DNA of 64,000 nucleotides from Acidobacteriota bacterium (GCA_014584705.1 JACTMJ010000017.1:229386-293385), one strand, 5' to 3'; counted from the stretch's first letter, positions 54,688-63,829 are shown. Numbers and translations are program-made. Notes: a model not told the origin generated them from the letters alone.

Positions 54688-56148
54688 ATGCCTGCACTTC
54701 CTCGACGTCGATTTCTGGAGTTGAGTCTGGCGGCTACGGCCGTGGCTTCCGCCGCGTGCCGGAAAGCGGTGGATCCGGCCGAAGCTCCGCGTCCGAACAT
54801 CCTCTATCTGATCGTCGACGACCTCGGCTTTGATCTCGGATGTTACGGTAGCAAACAGGTGGAAACGCCGCACCTCGATCAACTGGCCGCGGAAGGAATG
54901 CGATTCACCCAAGCCTATTCCGGTTGCACGGTGTGCGCTCCGGCCCGGAGCACGCTCATGACGGGCACCCACATGGGCCATACGCCGGTGCGCCGCAACA
55001 GCGGCGGTGTCTCCTTGCAGGCGGATTCATACACCGTGGCGCAGTTGCTCAGTGCGAATGGCTATACCTGTGGGGGCTTCGGGAAATGGGGCATCGCCGA
55101 CCTCGACACCCCGGGCGTGCCGGAAAAGCACGGCTTCTCGCGCTTTTTCGGCTATTACCATCAGGTGCATGCGCACTTCTACTACACGGACTATCTGATC
55201 GATACCGGGAAGAAGGTCCCTCTGCCCGGCAACCAGGGGATTTATCCGGATCTGCCCGAGGGAAGGATTCCGCAAGGCCCTGTGCCTTCCGTGGATCCGG
55301 CAACGGGTCGCAAGCGCGAGTTCTCTCACTACCGGATCGTTGACGAAATGAAGCGCTTCCTTCGCGAGAACAAAGACCACCCCTTCTTCTGCTACGCCCC
55401 GTGGACGGTGCCCCATGGCCGCCTGGAGATCCCCGAGGACGATCCTGCCTGGCAGAAGTACAAGGACAGGCCCTGGAGCTTGAACGCGCGTCTCTACGCG
55501 GCCTATGTCACCATGCTTGACCGGCACGCGGGCGAGATCCTGGCGTTGCTCAAGGAACTGGGCGTTGACTCGCAAACGGCGGTGTTCTTTTCCTCCGACA
55601 ACGGTGCGGCCTCGCAGTACCCGGGGGAACTCGATTCAACGGCGGGGTTGCGGGGCGGCAAGACCTCGATGTATGAAGGAGGACTCCGCGTCCCTTTCCT
55701 CGTGCGCTGGCCGGGGCGCGTCGCCGCTGGTTCCGAATCGGACCTCCCGATTTACTTCCCGGATTTTCTGCCGACCGCGGCCGCCATTGCCGGCATAGAG
55801 CCGAAGGTGCCGCAGGCTCTGGACGGCATCGATCTCCTCCCCGAATTGACCGGTGCAGCTCGCCTGCCGCGTGAACGCAAGATGTACTGGGAATGGAACA
55901 AAGATCACTTCGCGCCCTACGTCGTGTTCATGCAGGCGCACCGGGACGGGAAATGGAAGATCGTGCGGAACGATGTGTCGAAGGGATGGGAGCTTTATGA
56001 CTTGGAAGCGGACGCCTCCGAATCGAGCAACCTCGCCGCCGCACATCCGGAAGTAGTGGAGCGGATGGCTGCCTGGGTGGCCGCCAATCGGGTGGATCCG
56101 CCGGAGCAGGTGGAGCCGGACAAACCCGCGGGCCAAAAGTGGCGCTAA
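54688..56148 (+). CDS. Arylsulfatase-family sulfatase, Tat-exported
   Basis: A 486-residue type I sulfatase. The N-terminus has a twin-arginine signal (PRRRFLELSLAATAVASAAC). The active-site motif is CAPAR at residues 83-87, where Cys83 would be converted to formylglycine. NILYLIVDDLGFD gives the metal-binding aspartates, and GFGKWG and FFSSDNGAAS further ligands. C-terminal WELYDLEADASESSNLAA is typical. It probably removes sulfate from a glycan or aromatic ester in the periplasm. No formylglycine-generating enzyme was seen in the window. Its location just after the Tat genes is suggestive only. Confidence 0.93.
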   Translation: MPALPRRRFLELSLAATAVASAACRKAVDPAEAPRPNILYLIVDDLGFDLGCYGSKQVETPHLDQLAAEGMRFTQAYSGCTVCAPARSTLMTGTHMGHTPVRRNSGGVSLQADSYTVAQLLSANGYTCGGFGKWGIADLDTPGVPEKHGFSRFFGYYHQVHAHFYYTDYLIDTGKKVPLPGNQGIYPDLPEGRIPQGPVPSVDPATGRKREFSHYRIVDEMKRFLRENKDHPFFCYAPWTVPHGRLEIPEDDPAWQKYKDRPWSLNARLYAAYVTMLDRHAGEILALLKELGVDSQTAVFFSSDNGAASQYPGELDSTAGLRGGKTSMYEGGLRVPFLVRWPGRVAAGSESDLPIYFPDFLPTAAAIAGIEPKVPQALDGIDLLPELTGAARLPRERKMYWEWNKDHFAPYVVFMQAHRDGKWKIVRNDVSKGWELYDLEADASESSNLAAAHPEVVERMAAWVAANRVDPPEQVEPDKPAGQKWR

Positions 56149-56158
56149 TAAAGCTTCG

Positions 56159-56893
56159 CTACGCGCCCTTGGCGATTGGCTCAGGCTCAAACTGCGCCTT
56201 GGCCACCACGGCATCGAACATCTTGTCGACATGCGGCATTTCCGTATCGATGGTGGTCATCGAGATAATCCCGACGATGCGTTTCTTGCAGATATACAAC
56301 TGCCGCTGCCGCGCCAGTGCCCCGCCGGTAGCTGCGAACTGAGCGCGCATGGAGTAAGCGCCCTCGGCGTCCGGCAGCTTCAGCTCAGCTGGAGGTGCAA
56401 ACTGTACGTGCGGAATCGCTTCCCGGACGATAATCTGCTGTCGCTGGATGTATTCCGGAAGCGGGATCTCCAGTTCTTGTTCTTCTTCGGTAAACAGGAT
56501 GTTGGTGGGGAATCGCCCCGGCTGGGCCGCCTGGATACCCCGGCCGGGAATCTCCGCCCATCCCGGAGGGATCGCGGGGATCATCCAGCTCCCAAACGAC
56601 GGCAGGAACGAGACGAGAAATTCCGAGTGCCCCGCCTTTACGCGGTAGCCAACCTGGACGCCCACCTGCTCAATGCGCATCCCGTTTACGTAAGTACCGT
56701 TCGAGGAACCCTCGTCTTTAATCAGACAGGCATTGCCCTGAACGGTGATCGAGAAGTGCTTGCCGGAGAGCGTAGAATCATTGGGAACCGCGAACGAGGC
56801 TGTGCCGAGACGACCCACCGTCACGGTGGCTCCATCCTTCACCCGAATGCGTTCCCCTTGCCGGGGCCCGGCGGTGACATCCAGCAGGAACAT
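56159..56893 (-). CDS. FHA domain fused to DUF1795 (Eag/DcrB-like) domain
   Basis: A 244-residue cytoplasmic protein. The FHA domain (1-96) has VGRLG, STLSGKHFSI and EGSSNGTYVNG, the phosphothreonine-binding loops. A linker leads to a region (about 105-240) that I match to DUF1795/DcrB: IPPGWAEIPGRG, PLPEYIQRQQIIVREAIPHVQF, MRAQFAATGGALARQRQLYICKKRIVGIISMTT. DUF1795 proteins of the Eag group are chaperones that shield the membrane segments of PAAR effectors of type VI secretion. It is third in an operon behind a PAAR effector with just such a segment, 44 bases after its predecessor. The fusion to FHA is unusual. Confidence 0.78.
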   Translation of the reverse strand: MFLLDVTAGPRQGERIRVKDGATVTVGRLGTASFAVPNDSTLSGKHFSITVQGNACLIKDEGSSNGTYVNGMRIEQVGVQVGYRVKAGHSEFLVSFLPSFGSWMIPAIPPGWAEIPGRGIQAAQPGRFPTNILFTEEEQELEIPLPEYIQRQQIIVREAIPHVQFAPPAELKLPDAEGAYSMRAQFAATGGALARQRQLYICKKRIVGIISMTTIDTEMPHVDKMFDAVVAKAQFEPEPIAKGA

Positions 56894-56937
56894 CGTGTTC
56901 GCGCCTTAATTCCCCAATCGAACCTTGGTCTATCGTA

Positions 56938-57603
56938 CTATCGCTTGGCCCGCGCGGAAACCGCCAGGCGCAAGGGTTGTGAAATTACAAGCTTTTCGAT
57001 CGGCTCCAGCATCTCGTACGGTAATAACAGAAGGCCCTTGTCTTCTCCCACATCCACTGGCTTCACCGCCGGTGGCAGTGTCTGCGGCTTCAATGCCCAT
57101 CCGAGTGCGAACGCCACTTCCGTAACCGGGATCTCTTTCCATTCCCCGGTCTGTCGCACAAAGTTGTAGAACCCAAATCGTTCTTCGAGCGGTAGCGCCA
57201 CGGAGAACTTTCCGCTGACTGACTTTCCCGGTGCCACTTCTCGGCCGTAGGGAACCGGAGGATTGTCGAAAGAGAGATCAACGGGCTTCTTTGAGAGAGA
57301 CCGGCTGATGAGCGCCTTCGTGCCCCGGATTTCCACGTTCGCCCATTCGGGATCGATCGCTTTCTTTGCGCGATTCCACATCCGGTCGAACACCAATACG
57401 GGTTGATCCTTCGGATTGACGAATTCGTAGCTGATTTCAAGGGAATCCGGCTTTGGCTGGATGTCCACCTTCAATCGCACATCCACCTGCATCGCTGTTC
57501 CTTCCTTTTGTGGGGCGGGCTTCGCTTCCCCGCAGTTGGCGGATTGCAAGCTGAGCGCCAGAAGGCCCAGCCCGCAAACCCGTAGGATGCCCATTCCATC
57601 CAT
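56938..57603 (-). CDS. Exported protein coupled to PAAR effector; possible immunity protein
   Basis: A 221-residue protein with an N-terminal signal peptide (MGILRVCGLGLLALSLQSA) and a mature beta-rich domain; no named family is recognised. ATG 57603 overlaps the effector stop codon by one base (TGATG), so it is translated with the effector. Placement right after a toxin-like effector and export to the periplasm are the classic context of an immunity protein, but binding of the toxin is not shown. The M91 peptidase is predicted to act in the cytoplasm of other cells, so a periplasmic immunity protein would be unexpected; a delivery accessory role is the alternative. Confidence 0.65.
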   Translation of the reverse strand: MDGMGILRVCGLGLLALSLQSANCGEAKPAPQKEGTAMQVDVRLKVDIQPKPDSLEISYEFVNPKDQPVLVFDRMWNRAKKAIDPEWANVEIRGTKALISRSLSKKPVDLSFDNPPVPYGREVAPGKSVSGKFSVALPLEERFGFYNFVRQTGEWKEIPVTEVAFALGWALKPQTLPPAVKPVDVGEDKGLLLLPYEMLEPIEKLVISQPLRLAVSARAKR

Positions 57604-58568
57604 CAATAGAAATCCCGATTCGGCAGCCCGAGGTCGTCCCGGTAGGTGTTTTCCGAGTAATCCTCGTTATCATAAGGCGGCAAACCGGCAGCCCGAAGCT
57701 CACTGTTTGCGATCGGAGTTCCCGCCTTCGCGCCCGTGTTCGTGCCGTTCCCGTTCGGCATTTCGCCATTCATCATATCGTCCGCGTGTACCATCTCGTG
57801 GAACAAGCCGACGTCCGGCGGGCGGTTGGGTGGGTTGGCCCAGGCGGCATTATAGGGGTCGCCCGGAGCGCCGCTGCCCAATCCTTCCCGATCCGGGTTA
57901 TACCAGATCTGGGTATCGGTACCGGGTCCGCTGGAGCCGTCCGGTTGCAATCGGTGATCGGTGTTGGTGGGGGGCGCTGGGTCAGTCCAAGCAGCGTTTC
58001 CAGGCTCCGCGGGGTCTTCCGGATGAATCCGGCAGTTCTTGCCGCTATCTTCCATGGATTGCAGGAGTGCCTGGCCGCTTGGCGTACCCGAGATCTTATT
58101 GAGATCGCGAACGACTTTGGCCTGAAATTCCGCATCGCCCTCAATGGTGATGAACTCGTTGTATTGAGTGACGATCGTCCCGTCCGGCTGCATCACAGCC
58201 TTTGGATAGCCGGAGACGAAGTTCATCAGTCCAGCCATGAGCCCGCCCAGGATGAGCGCGAACGCGCCGAAGCCCAAGTTCTGGCCGATAAGCACGGTCG
58301 GTACGCCCAACTGCAATGTATCGGGTGGCCCCACGCAGATCGCGGGATTGCCCAGATACGATTGCGGCACGTTGCAGGTGAGCACTGTAAACGAACCCAA
58401 CACGATCGGTCCGCCGACGTGCGGCTTGGGCCCATCGGACAGGGGACACGTATGCATGTCGCCGATGCGCGAAGCGGGCTTGTTGCCGATCAGGACGGTA
58501 GGCGCGCCTTGCACAACAAGGCCGCCGTGGATCGTCATTGTGGTGATATTCGCCGCGGGTTGACCCAT
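57603..58568 (-). CDS. PAAR-domain effector with C-terminal M91 (NleD-like) metallopeptidase
   Basis: A 321-residue protein. Residues 10-95 form a PAAR spike-tip domain (ASRIGDMHTCP, HVGGPIVLG, repeated VLIG). A hydrophobic segment follows (about 98-118, GFGAFALILGGLMAGLMNFV). Residues 143-321 match the M91 peptidase family: zinc motif HEMVH (His257, Glu258, His261), PPNRPPDVGLFHE, and the tail YSENTYRDDLGLPNRDF. M91 includes enterobacterial NleD, which cleaves host kinases. A PAAR-toxin of this kind is delivered by type VI or related contractile systems. ATG 58568 is the likely start; the GTG at 58580 has no support. A TATAGT -10-like site lies 11 bases upstream. Confidence 0.85.
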   Translation of the reverse strand: MGQPAANITTMTIHGGLVVQGAPTVLIGNKPASRIGDMHTCPLSDGPKPHVGGPIVLGSFTVLTCNVPQSYLGNPAICVGPPDTLQLGVPTVLIGQNLGFGAFALILGGLMAGLMNFVSGYPKAVMQPDGTIVTQYNEFITIEGDAEFQAKVVRDLNKISGTPSGQALLQSMEDSGKNCRIHPEDPAEPGNAAWTDPAPPTNTDHRLQPDGSSGPGTDTQIWYNPDREGLGSGAPGDPYNAAWANPPNRPPDVGLFHEMVHADDMMNGEMPNGNGTNTGAKAGTPIANSELRAAGLPPYDNEDYSENTYRDDLGLPNRDFY

Positions 58569-58689
58569 GGTTCCACCCACTATAGCGTAATCAGTTTAAG
58601 GATCGGCTATTTCGATCACGCACTTGCTATCGGTCGAACGGGGCAAAACCCGTGCGAAAAGTGCGGCTCGCGGCGAAGCTGCTTTAGAC

Positions 58690-58727
58690 GGGAAAGGCCC
58701 GCCGCGAACGAGCGGCAGGCCTTTCCC
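58690..58727. terminator. Terminator-like stem-loop after ABC binding protein gene
   Basis: Arms GGGAAAGGCC plus GCCGC (58690-58705) pair with GCGGC plus GGCCTTTCCC (58712-58727) with one C/A mismatch and a six-base loop. It separates the ABC binding protein gene from the PAAR module on the minus strand. Confidence 0.65.
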
Positions 58728-58749
58728 ATTGGTAACGGATCGCTTCGGA

Positions 58750-59715
58750 TTAACGCTTGATCTTGGCGACGTTGCCTTGGTCAACCAGTAGGGTTCCCGT
58801 GTCCACGAAGTAGGGGTACGGCGAGTGCGGGTCGATTGCGTAGTCCTGATTGAGCGTGGCCGGCTTCTGGAGCACGATCTCTCCGAGAGCTTTGATTCCG
58901 TAGTAGCCCATCGTGTATGGTTTCTGCATCACGGTGGCCGCGATCTTGCCCTTTTGAATCCAGTCAAGCGTGTTCGCGGCGGTATCCATCGCGACAACCA
59001 CTTTTCCTTCCACCTTGTTGCGGTCAAGCACTTCAGCCACCTCGCTGCCGGAGAGCGACTCCAGTGCGACGTACGCATCGGTGAGGCGGTTCTTCGCGGA
59101 GTGGTCCATCATCGTATCGAAGGTCACCCTGGGGTCGCCCTTCATGTCCACCACATCCGCGATCTTGATATTGGGGTAACCCTCAAGCACCGATTTATAC
59201 CCGTTGAGGCGCTCTTTCAAATTCTCCTGCCCCATGATGGTGAAAACCGTCACCGTGCCCTTCCCCTTGAGAAGCTCGGCGAGCCTTCTGGCACCCAACT
59301 GCCCGGCCTGGAAGTTGTTGGTTCCAATGAAGAAGAGTCGGTTGCTCTCGGGTGCGTCGGAATCGATCGTGATTACCGGGATCCCCGCCGCGATGGCCGC
59401 GTCGATCTCCGGCTTGAGAATCTCCGCGTTTCCGGGCGAGACCAGAATACCCGCCGGCTTCAGTCCGACGATGCGTCGGAACTCATCGCGCTCCGCATTC
59501 GCGTCATAGCTCTCCGGACCCACCATCTCCGCCTGAACGTGCAACTCCCGCGCCGCCGCGAAGAAGCCGCTGCCCGCTTCCTGCCAATACGGAATCTTCG
59601 TATTTGTGCAAACGAGGAAATACTTCTCCGTCGAGACGTGGCTCGGGCTGCTGCTGCATCCGCAAAGAAAGAGAGCCGTGCTGAGGACGAGTGCTGTGAT
59701 GAATTTCATGTTCAT
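58750..59715 (-). CDS. Sugar-type ABC transporter substrate-binding lipoprotein
   Basis: A 321-residue periplasmic binding protein of the ribose/galactose type (PBP1). The lipoprotein signal has lipobox LCGC (Cys20). Two-lobe motifs are present: IPYWQEAGSGFFAAARELHVQ, AERDEFRRIVGLKPAGILVSPGN, PVITIDSDAPESNRLFFIGTNNFQAGQLGA and VAMDTAANTLDWIQKGKIAATVMQKPYTMGYYG. These resemble RbsB-like proteins. No permease or ATPase genes adjoin, so the transporter must be elsewhere or the protein is an orphan sensor. ATG 59715 has AGGAAT upstream. Confidence 0.9.
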   Translation of the reverse strand: MNMKFITALVLSTALFLCGCSSSPSHVSTEKYFLVCTNTKIPYWQEAGSGFFAAARELHVQAEMVGPESYDANAERDEFRRIVGLKPAGILVSPGNAEILKPEIDAAIAAGIPVITIDSDAPESNRLFFIGTNNFQAGQLGARRLAELLKGKGTVTVFTIMGQENLKERLNGYKSVLEGYPNIKIADVVDMKGDPRVTFDTMMDHSAKNRLTDAYVALESLSGSEVAEVLDRNKVEGKVVVAMDTAANTLDWIQKGKIAATVMQKPYTMGYYGIKALGEIVLQKPATLNQDYAIDPHSPYPYFVDTGTLLVDQGNVAKIKR

Positions 59716-60350
59716 AGACAATTCCTGAGTGTGAAGTTTGGCGCAACTCACGCGCCCGCGATACGCGCGGCCACCCCCACCGCCGGTAGACCTGCCGGAA
59801 ATGATCCGTGCTTGCAGTCTACGCCCGGTGGCGACGCCGTGCAAGCACGGCCAGTGAATTCGTCTGCTCCTGCCTGCGCCGAAGCCCAAGGTCGACTCTG
59901 CCAGGGACATCAGCCAGTGTGCTTATAAATTTTGATCATGCATTAATAAAATTTAACTTAATGATAAATAATCTATGGATTTGTGTATCGAACCCTCCTG
60001 TCCACCAATCTGCCGTGGAGAGCAGGCCGACTTTTTCTGAGTCGCCAATCGCCGCAACTCGAAGTCACACCTTCCGCTGAGTGCCTCGGAGGCCAGATCG
60101 GAACTGTAAGCTGTTGATGCAAAGGCTGGTTAACGGCAAGGCGTGATTGCGGAGTTTCTAATTTTCATGAAACATGATATTCGGAAGCGAATCTCTTTTT
60201 GTTTCTAAACTAATTCAGTAAATGGTAAGAAGTCTCTTGAAACTATTGAATTCCATAGCAGTCAACTCTTCTGTTTTCTTTCTCTTGTAGGCGGGTTAGA
60301 CTTCCATCTGGAAAGTTCGCTAGTCGAATTCAATGAGGTCAATTCAGTAG
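59716..60350. other. AT-rich intergenic region upstream of receptor 3
   Basis: About 635 bases, with a marked drop in GC from about 59920. It holds the inverted repeat AAATTTT/AAAATTT (59927-59933 with 59948-59954), a small stem ATTCG-GAAG-CGAAT followed by CTCTTTTT (60179-60200), and GAGGT near 60335 as a possible ribosome site for the receptor. No gene was recognised and no full promoter could be fixed. Confidence 0.6.
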
Positions 60351-63300
60351 ATGAGAATACACATGAACAAGAAATGCATGCACGCAGTGCTCACGCTGGT
60401 GGCGTTAGTGGCTGCACTGGTACTTCCGCAAGGTGCATTCGCTCAAGCGGACACCGCCGCGATCTCCGGATACGTCCGAGATGCTTCTGGAGCAGTCGTT
60501 CCGGGTGCACCTGTGATCGTTCGCAATGAAGCAACCCAAGTGGAGCGCAGAGCCACTACCAATGCAAGCGGCTATTATGTCGTTTCCGGATTGGCTCCTG
60601 CGACGTACACCGTTTCTGTCTCCGCCACCGGTTTTAAGCGTGCTGACCGCACGGGAATCCTGCTTACTTCCGGAATCGGGGTAAACGCGGATATATCGCT
60701 CGCCGTGGGTGAAACCACGGAAGTCGTCGAAGTGGTCGCTGACAGCGCTACCGTGCAGACCGAGACTGCTACGGTTGGCAAGACCGTATCCAGTGAACAA
60801 ATCAACAACATGCAGCTCAACGGCCGCAACCCCCTCTTCCTGGCCCTATTGAAGCCGGGTGTTCGTGGCGGATCGCTTGCGGGTTTCAATCGCGGACTCA
60901 CATCCGGCGGATTTAACATCAACGGATCGCGCTCCCAGGACAACCTGATCACCTTTGATGGCGCGGTGGCCGTTCGAACGCGTTCCAATGGTACTTCGAT
61001 AGGCGTTGCGGACCTAGATTCCACCCAGGAAGTGCAGATTCTAACCGCAGACTATAACGCCGAATTTGGACGCAGCGCTGGCGGCCAGATCCGCATTGTC
61101 ACAAAGAGCGGCACCAATGAATTGCACGGGGCGATGTACGAGTACCTCCGCAACGAAAAGCTGGATGCGAACTCCTGGTCTAACAACCGGGCTGGCTCAG
61201 ACCGCAATCCCTTCCGCTACAACCAGTTTGGATATAACGTCAGCGGGCCTGTATTCATCCCCAAGTTCTACGATGGCCGGAACAAGTTTTTCTGGCTTTG
61301 GAGCCAGGAATGGATCAGGTATCGTCGACAGAATACAAGAATCCTCCAGGTGCCCTCACTGAATTCCCGAGGTCTGAATGCCGCGGGAGCCACGGTTCCG
61401 ATCGATCTCACGGCGGATGAATTTGCGGGCCGAAAGGTAGTCGATCCGCTTACGGGGCTCGCCTTCCCCAATAGCCAGATCCCTATTGCCCGCTTCAGCC
61501 CGAACGGTATTGGCCTCATTCGCCGCTTCCCGCTTCCCACCCCAGGTTTCCAGCAGGGAAGCAACAACTGGTTCGCGCAACGTGGCAGCTTCGAAAACCA
61601 TCGGAAGGACACGGTTTCCGTGGATTTCGTTCCCACGGAGAACCAGTTCTTCAAGCTCCGCTGGCAGAACTACGAGTACAACGACTATGACCCGTTCTAT
61701 GGCAATCATGGCGTGGTGCGGCGTACCTTCCAGCGTCCGAACGATACGTCGTCGCTCGGTTACACTTGGACAATTAACCCGACCACGATCAACGAGACAT
61801 TAGTTACAGCGAGCGCGGATCGCGTCAAGATTGACTACGACCGCAAGACGAGCGAACTGGATCGTGGCCTCTCGGGAATTAACTATCCCTACCTTTTCCC
61901 CGATGGCAAAGAGATTCCAAACAAGATTCCCACCGTCGTACTAGGTAATGGCATTTCCGATCTTAACGGCGGCCCGTATCCATCGAGTTCCGCCGGTCCA
62001 ATCTACACTATTGGCAACAACACCACCAAAATCGCGGGCAACCACACCATGAAGTTCGGCGTCTCCTTTGAGCGCGCCGGCCAGAACGATTTTGACCAGA
62101 TCAATGTGAGCGGCGTCCCTGGCGGTACGAATAACCAGAACGGCCGTTTCCAGTTCACGAACAATAATCCTGGCGGTAGCGGCTGGGCCGCGGCCGACGC
62201 AGCACTTGGCCTTTTCAACACCTACGCTGAAATCGGCCGCCGCAGCTACACTCCGTACCGAGGCCACATGTTCGAATGGTTCTTCCAGGATTCCTGGAAG
62301 GCGACCAATAAGTTGCGTCTGGAACTCGGTCTGCGTCACTCGATCATTCAGCCGTATTACTCGCTCTGGGGAAATATGGTCGTGTTTGATCCCGCTGCCT
62401 ACGATCCGGCCAAAGCCGTTCGTGTGGACCCCCGCACCGGAAATCCAATCGCGAACTCTGGTGACCCCTTGAATGGACTTGTGGTTCCTGGTTCCTCAAT
62501 CCCCAGCGCGGGCGAAGGCCGTGTCAATGCGATCGACTTCTTGAAGTCTCATCTTACGGGTGGCTCCAAGTCCTTCAGCAATATTCAGAAGGACAATTTC
62601 CAACCGCGCATCGGCTTGGCTTATGCACTTGATTCCAAGACCGCCCTTCGTGCCGGGGTGGGTCGCTTCTACACGCGCCTGGGTGTGAGTGACTCCGTGT
62701 TCCTGGGCGGCAACCCGCCGCTACAGCCTACCGCCTCCGTAGCGACGGGCGACGTCGACAACCCAGGGGGAACCCAGGGTAGCCTCTTCCCGCTCCTGCC
62801 TACCACGCAGGACCGGATCTTCAAGAATCCAGAGGCTTGGAACTGGAACGCGACCGTGGAGCGCCAGATCGGCTTCGACACCACCGTCACCATCGGATAT
62901 GTTGGCCGTAAGGGTTTGCACGGGCAGCGCGAGCGCAACCTCAACCAGCTTGAGCCGGGCACGATGCTGCGGCCGGAAGTCGTAAACAACAAGGTCAACC
63001 AGAACTACCTGCGTCCATACGCAGGCTTCGGGCCGATCCGCATCACGAACAACGACTCCACAAGCATCTATCACGGCTTGCAGTTGGAAGCCAACAAGCG
63101 TTTCTCGAAGGGTCTGCTCTTCGGAATCGCCTATACGTACTCGACGTCGAGCGATTCCGGCTCCGCGCAGCGCGATATCATTCCCAACGCCTTCGACGCC
63201 TCGAACATCTGGGGACCATCGGATTTCGACACGCGCAACCAATTGGTGGCCAACGTGATCTGGGAAGTTCCCATTTTCAAGGATCAAAGCACGCTCGCGG

Positions 63301-63773
63301 GTAAAGTGCTCGGCGGTTGGCAACTCACCGCCGTCAGCCAGTTCCAATCAGGTACTCCCTTCTCCGTCAGCAACGGAGAGGACATTGCCGGGGTGGGTGC
63401 CGGCAGCGGCAACCAGATTTGGGCGATCAACGGAGACGTCAGCTATCCGAAGCAGTTCTCGCAGGGATCGAAGTTTGACGACTTCTTCTGGTTTGACAAG
63501 ACCCCCTACGTGCGTCCTGCCGCTGGGACCTTCTCCACGGGGACTCGCAATCGGACCTACCATCCCGGCTTCCAGAACCACAACATTGGTCTCTTCAAGT
63601 CCTTTAGGATTACCGAGACTCAGCAAGTCACTTTCCGAGCCGAGGGCTTCAACTGGGTGAACCACCCCAACTGGAGCGGTGCGCAGACCAATCCGACGAG
63701 CGCCGATTTCGGCCGCGTCACCTCCAAGAACAGCGAACGAAACGTGCAACTCAGCCTGCGCTACTCCTTCTAA
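60351..63773 (+). CDS. TonB-dependent receptor, Oar-like (receptor 3)
   Basis: A 1140-residue outer-membrane receptor. The signal peptide covers residues 1-32 (ending PQGAFAQ); an internal ATG at 60363 (MNKKC) is an equally good start. The carboxypeptidase-regulatory domain (ISGYVRDASGAVVPGAPV to GYYVVSGLAPATYTVSVSATGF) precedes a plug with NLITFDGAVAV and AEFGRSAGGQIRIVTKSGTNELHGAMYEY, and a barrel that ends RYSF, as required for outer-membrane insertion. The substrate is unknown. It lies alone after an AT-rich region, next to a divergent sugar-binding lipoprotein, and is followed by a strong terminator. Confidence 0.93.
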   Translation: MRIHMNKKCMHAVLTLVALVAALVLPQGAFAQADTAAISGYVRDASGAVVPGAPVIVRNEATQVERRATTNASGYYVVSGLAPATYTVSVSATGFKRADRTGILLTSGIGVNADISLAVGETTEVVEVVADSATVQTETATVGKTVSSEQINNMQLNGRNPLFLALLKPGVRGGSLAGFNRGLTSGGFNINGSRSQDNLITFDGAVAVRTRSNGTSIGVADLDSTQEVQILTADYNAEFGRSAGGQIRIVTKSGTNELHGAMYEYLRNEKLDANSWSNNRAGSDRNPFRYNQFGYNVSGPVFIPKFYDGRNKFFWLWSQEWIRYRRQNTRILQVPSLNSRGLNAAGATVPIDLTADEFAGRKVVDPLTGLAFPNSQIPIARFSPNGIGLIRRFPLPTPGFQQGSNNWFAQRGSFENHRKDTVSVDFVPTENQFFKLRWQNYEYNDYDPFYGNHGVVRRTFQRPNDTSSLGYTWTINPTTINETLVTASADRVKIDYDRKTSELDRGLSGINYPYLFPDGKEIPNKIPTVVLGNGISDLNGGPYPSSSAGPIYTIGNNTTKIAGNHTMKFGVSFERAGQNDFDQINVSGVPGGTNNQNGRFQFTNNNPGGSGWAAADAALGLFNTYAEIGRRSYTPYRGHMFEWFFQDSWKATNKLRLELGLRHSIIQPYYSLWGNMVVFDPAAYDPAKAVRVDPRTGNPIANSGDPLNGLVVPGSSIPSAGEGRVNAIDFLKSHLTGGSKSFSNIQKDNFQPRIGLAYALDSKTALRAGVGRFYTRLGVSDSVFLGGNPPLQPTASVATGDVDNPGGTQGSLFPLLPTTQDRIFKNPEAWNWNATVERQIGFDTTVTIGYVGRKGLHGQRERNLNQLEPGTMLRPEVVNNKVNQNYLRPYAGFGPIRITNNDSTSIYHGLQLEANKRFSKGLLFGIAYTYSTSSDSGSAQRDIIPNAFDASNIWGPSDFDTRNQLVANVIWEVPIFKDQSTLAGKVLGGWQLTAVSQFQSGTPFSVSNGEDIAGVGAGSGNQIWAINGDVSYPKQFSQGSKFDDFFWFDKTPYVRPAAGTFSTGTRNRTYHPGFQNHNIGLFKSFRITETQQVTFRAEGFNWVNHPNWSGAQTNPTSADFGRVTSKNSERNVQLSLRYSF

Positions 63774-63796
63774 CTGGAAGGTGCGTCATGCATCAC

Positions 63797-63829
63797 GAAA
63801 AAGGGGGAGCCTTCGGGTTCCCCTTTTTC
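63797..63829 (+). terminator. Rho-independent terminator of receptor 3
   Basis: Ten perfect base pairs (63797-63806 with 63820-63829, GAAAAAGGGG/CCCCTTTTTC) enclose a partly paired loop and end in a T-run. It begins 23 bases after the receptor stop. The A-rich left arm makes it work in both directions. Confidence 0.88.
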
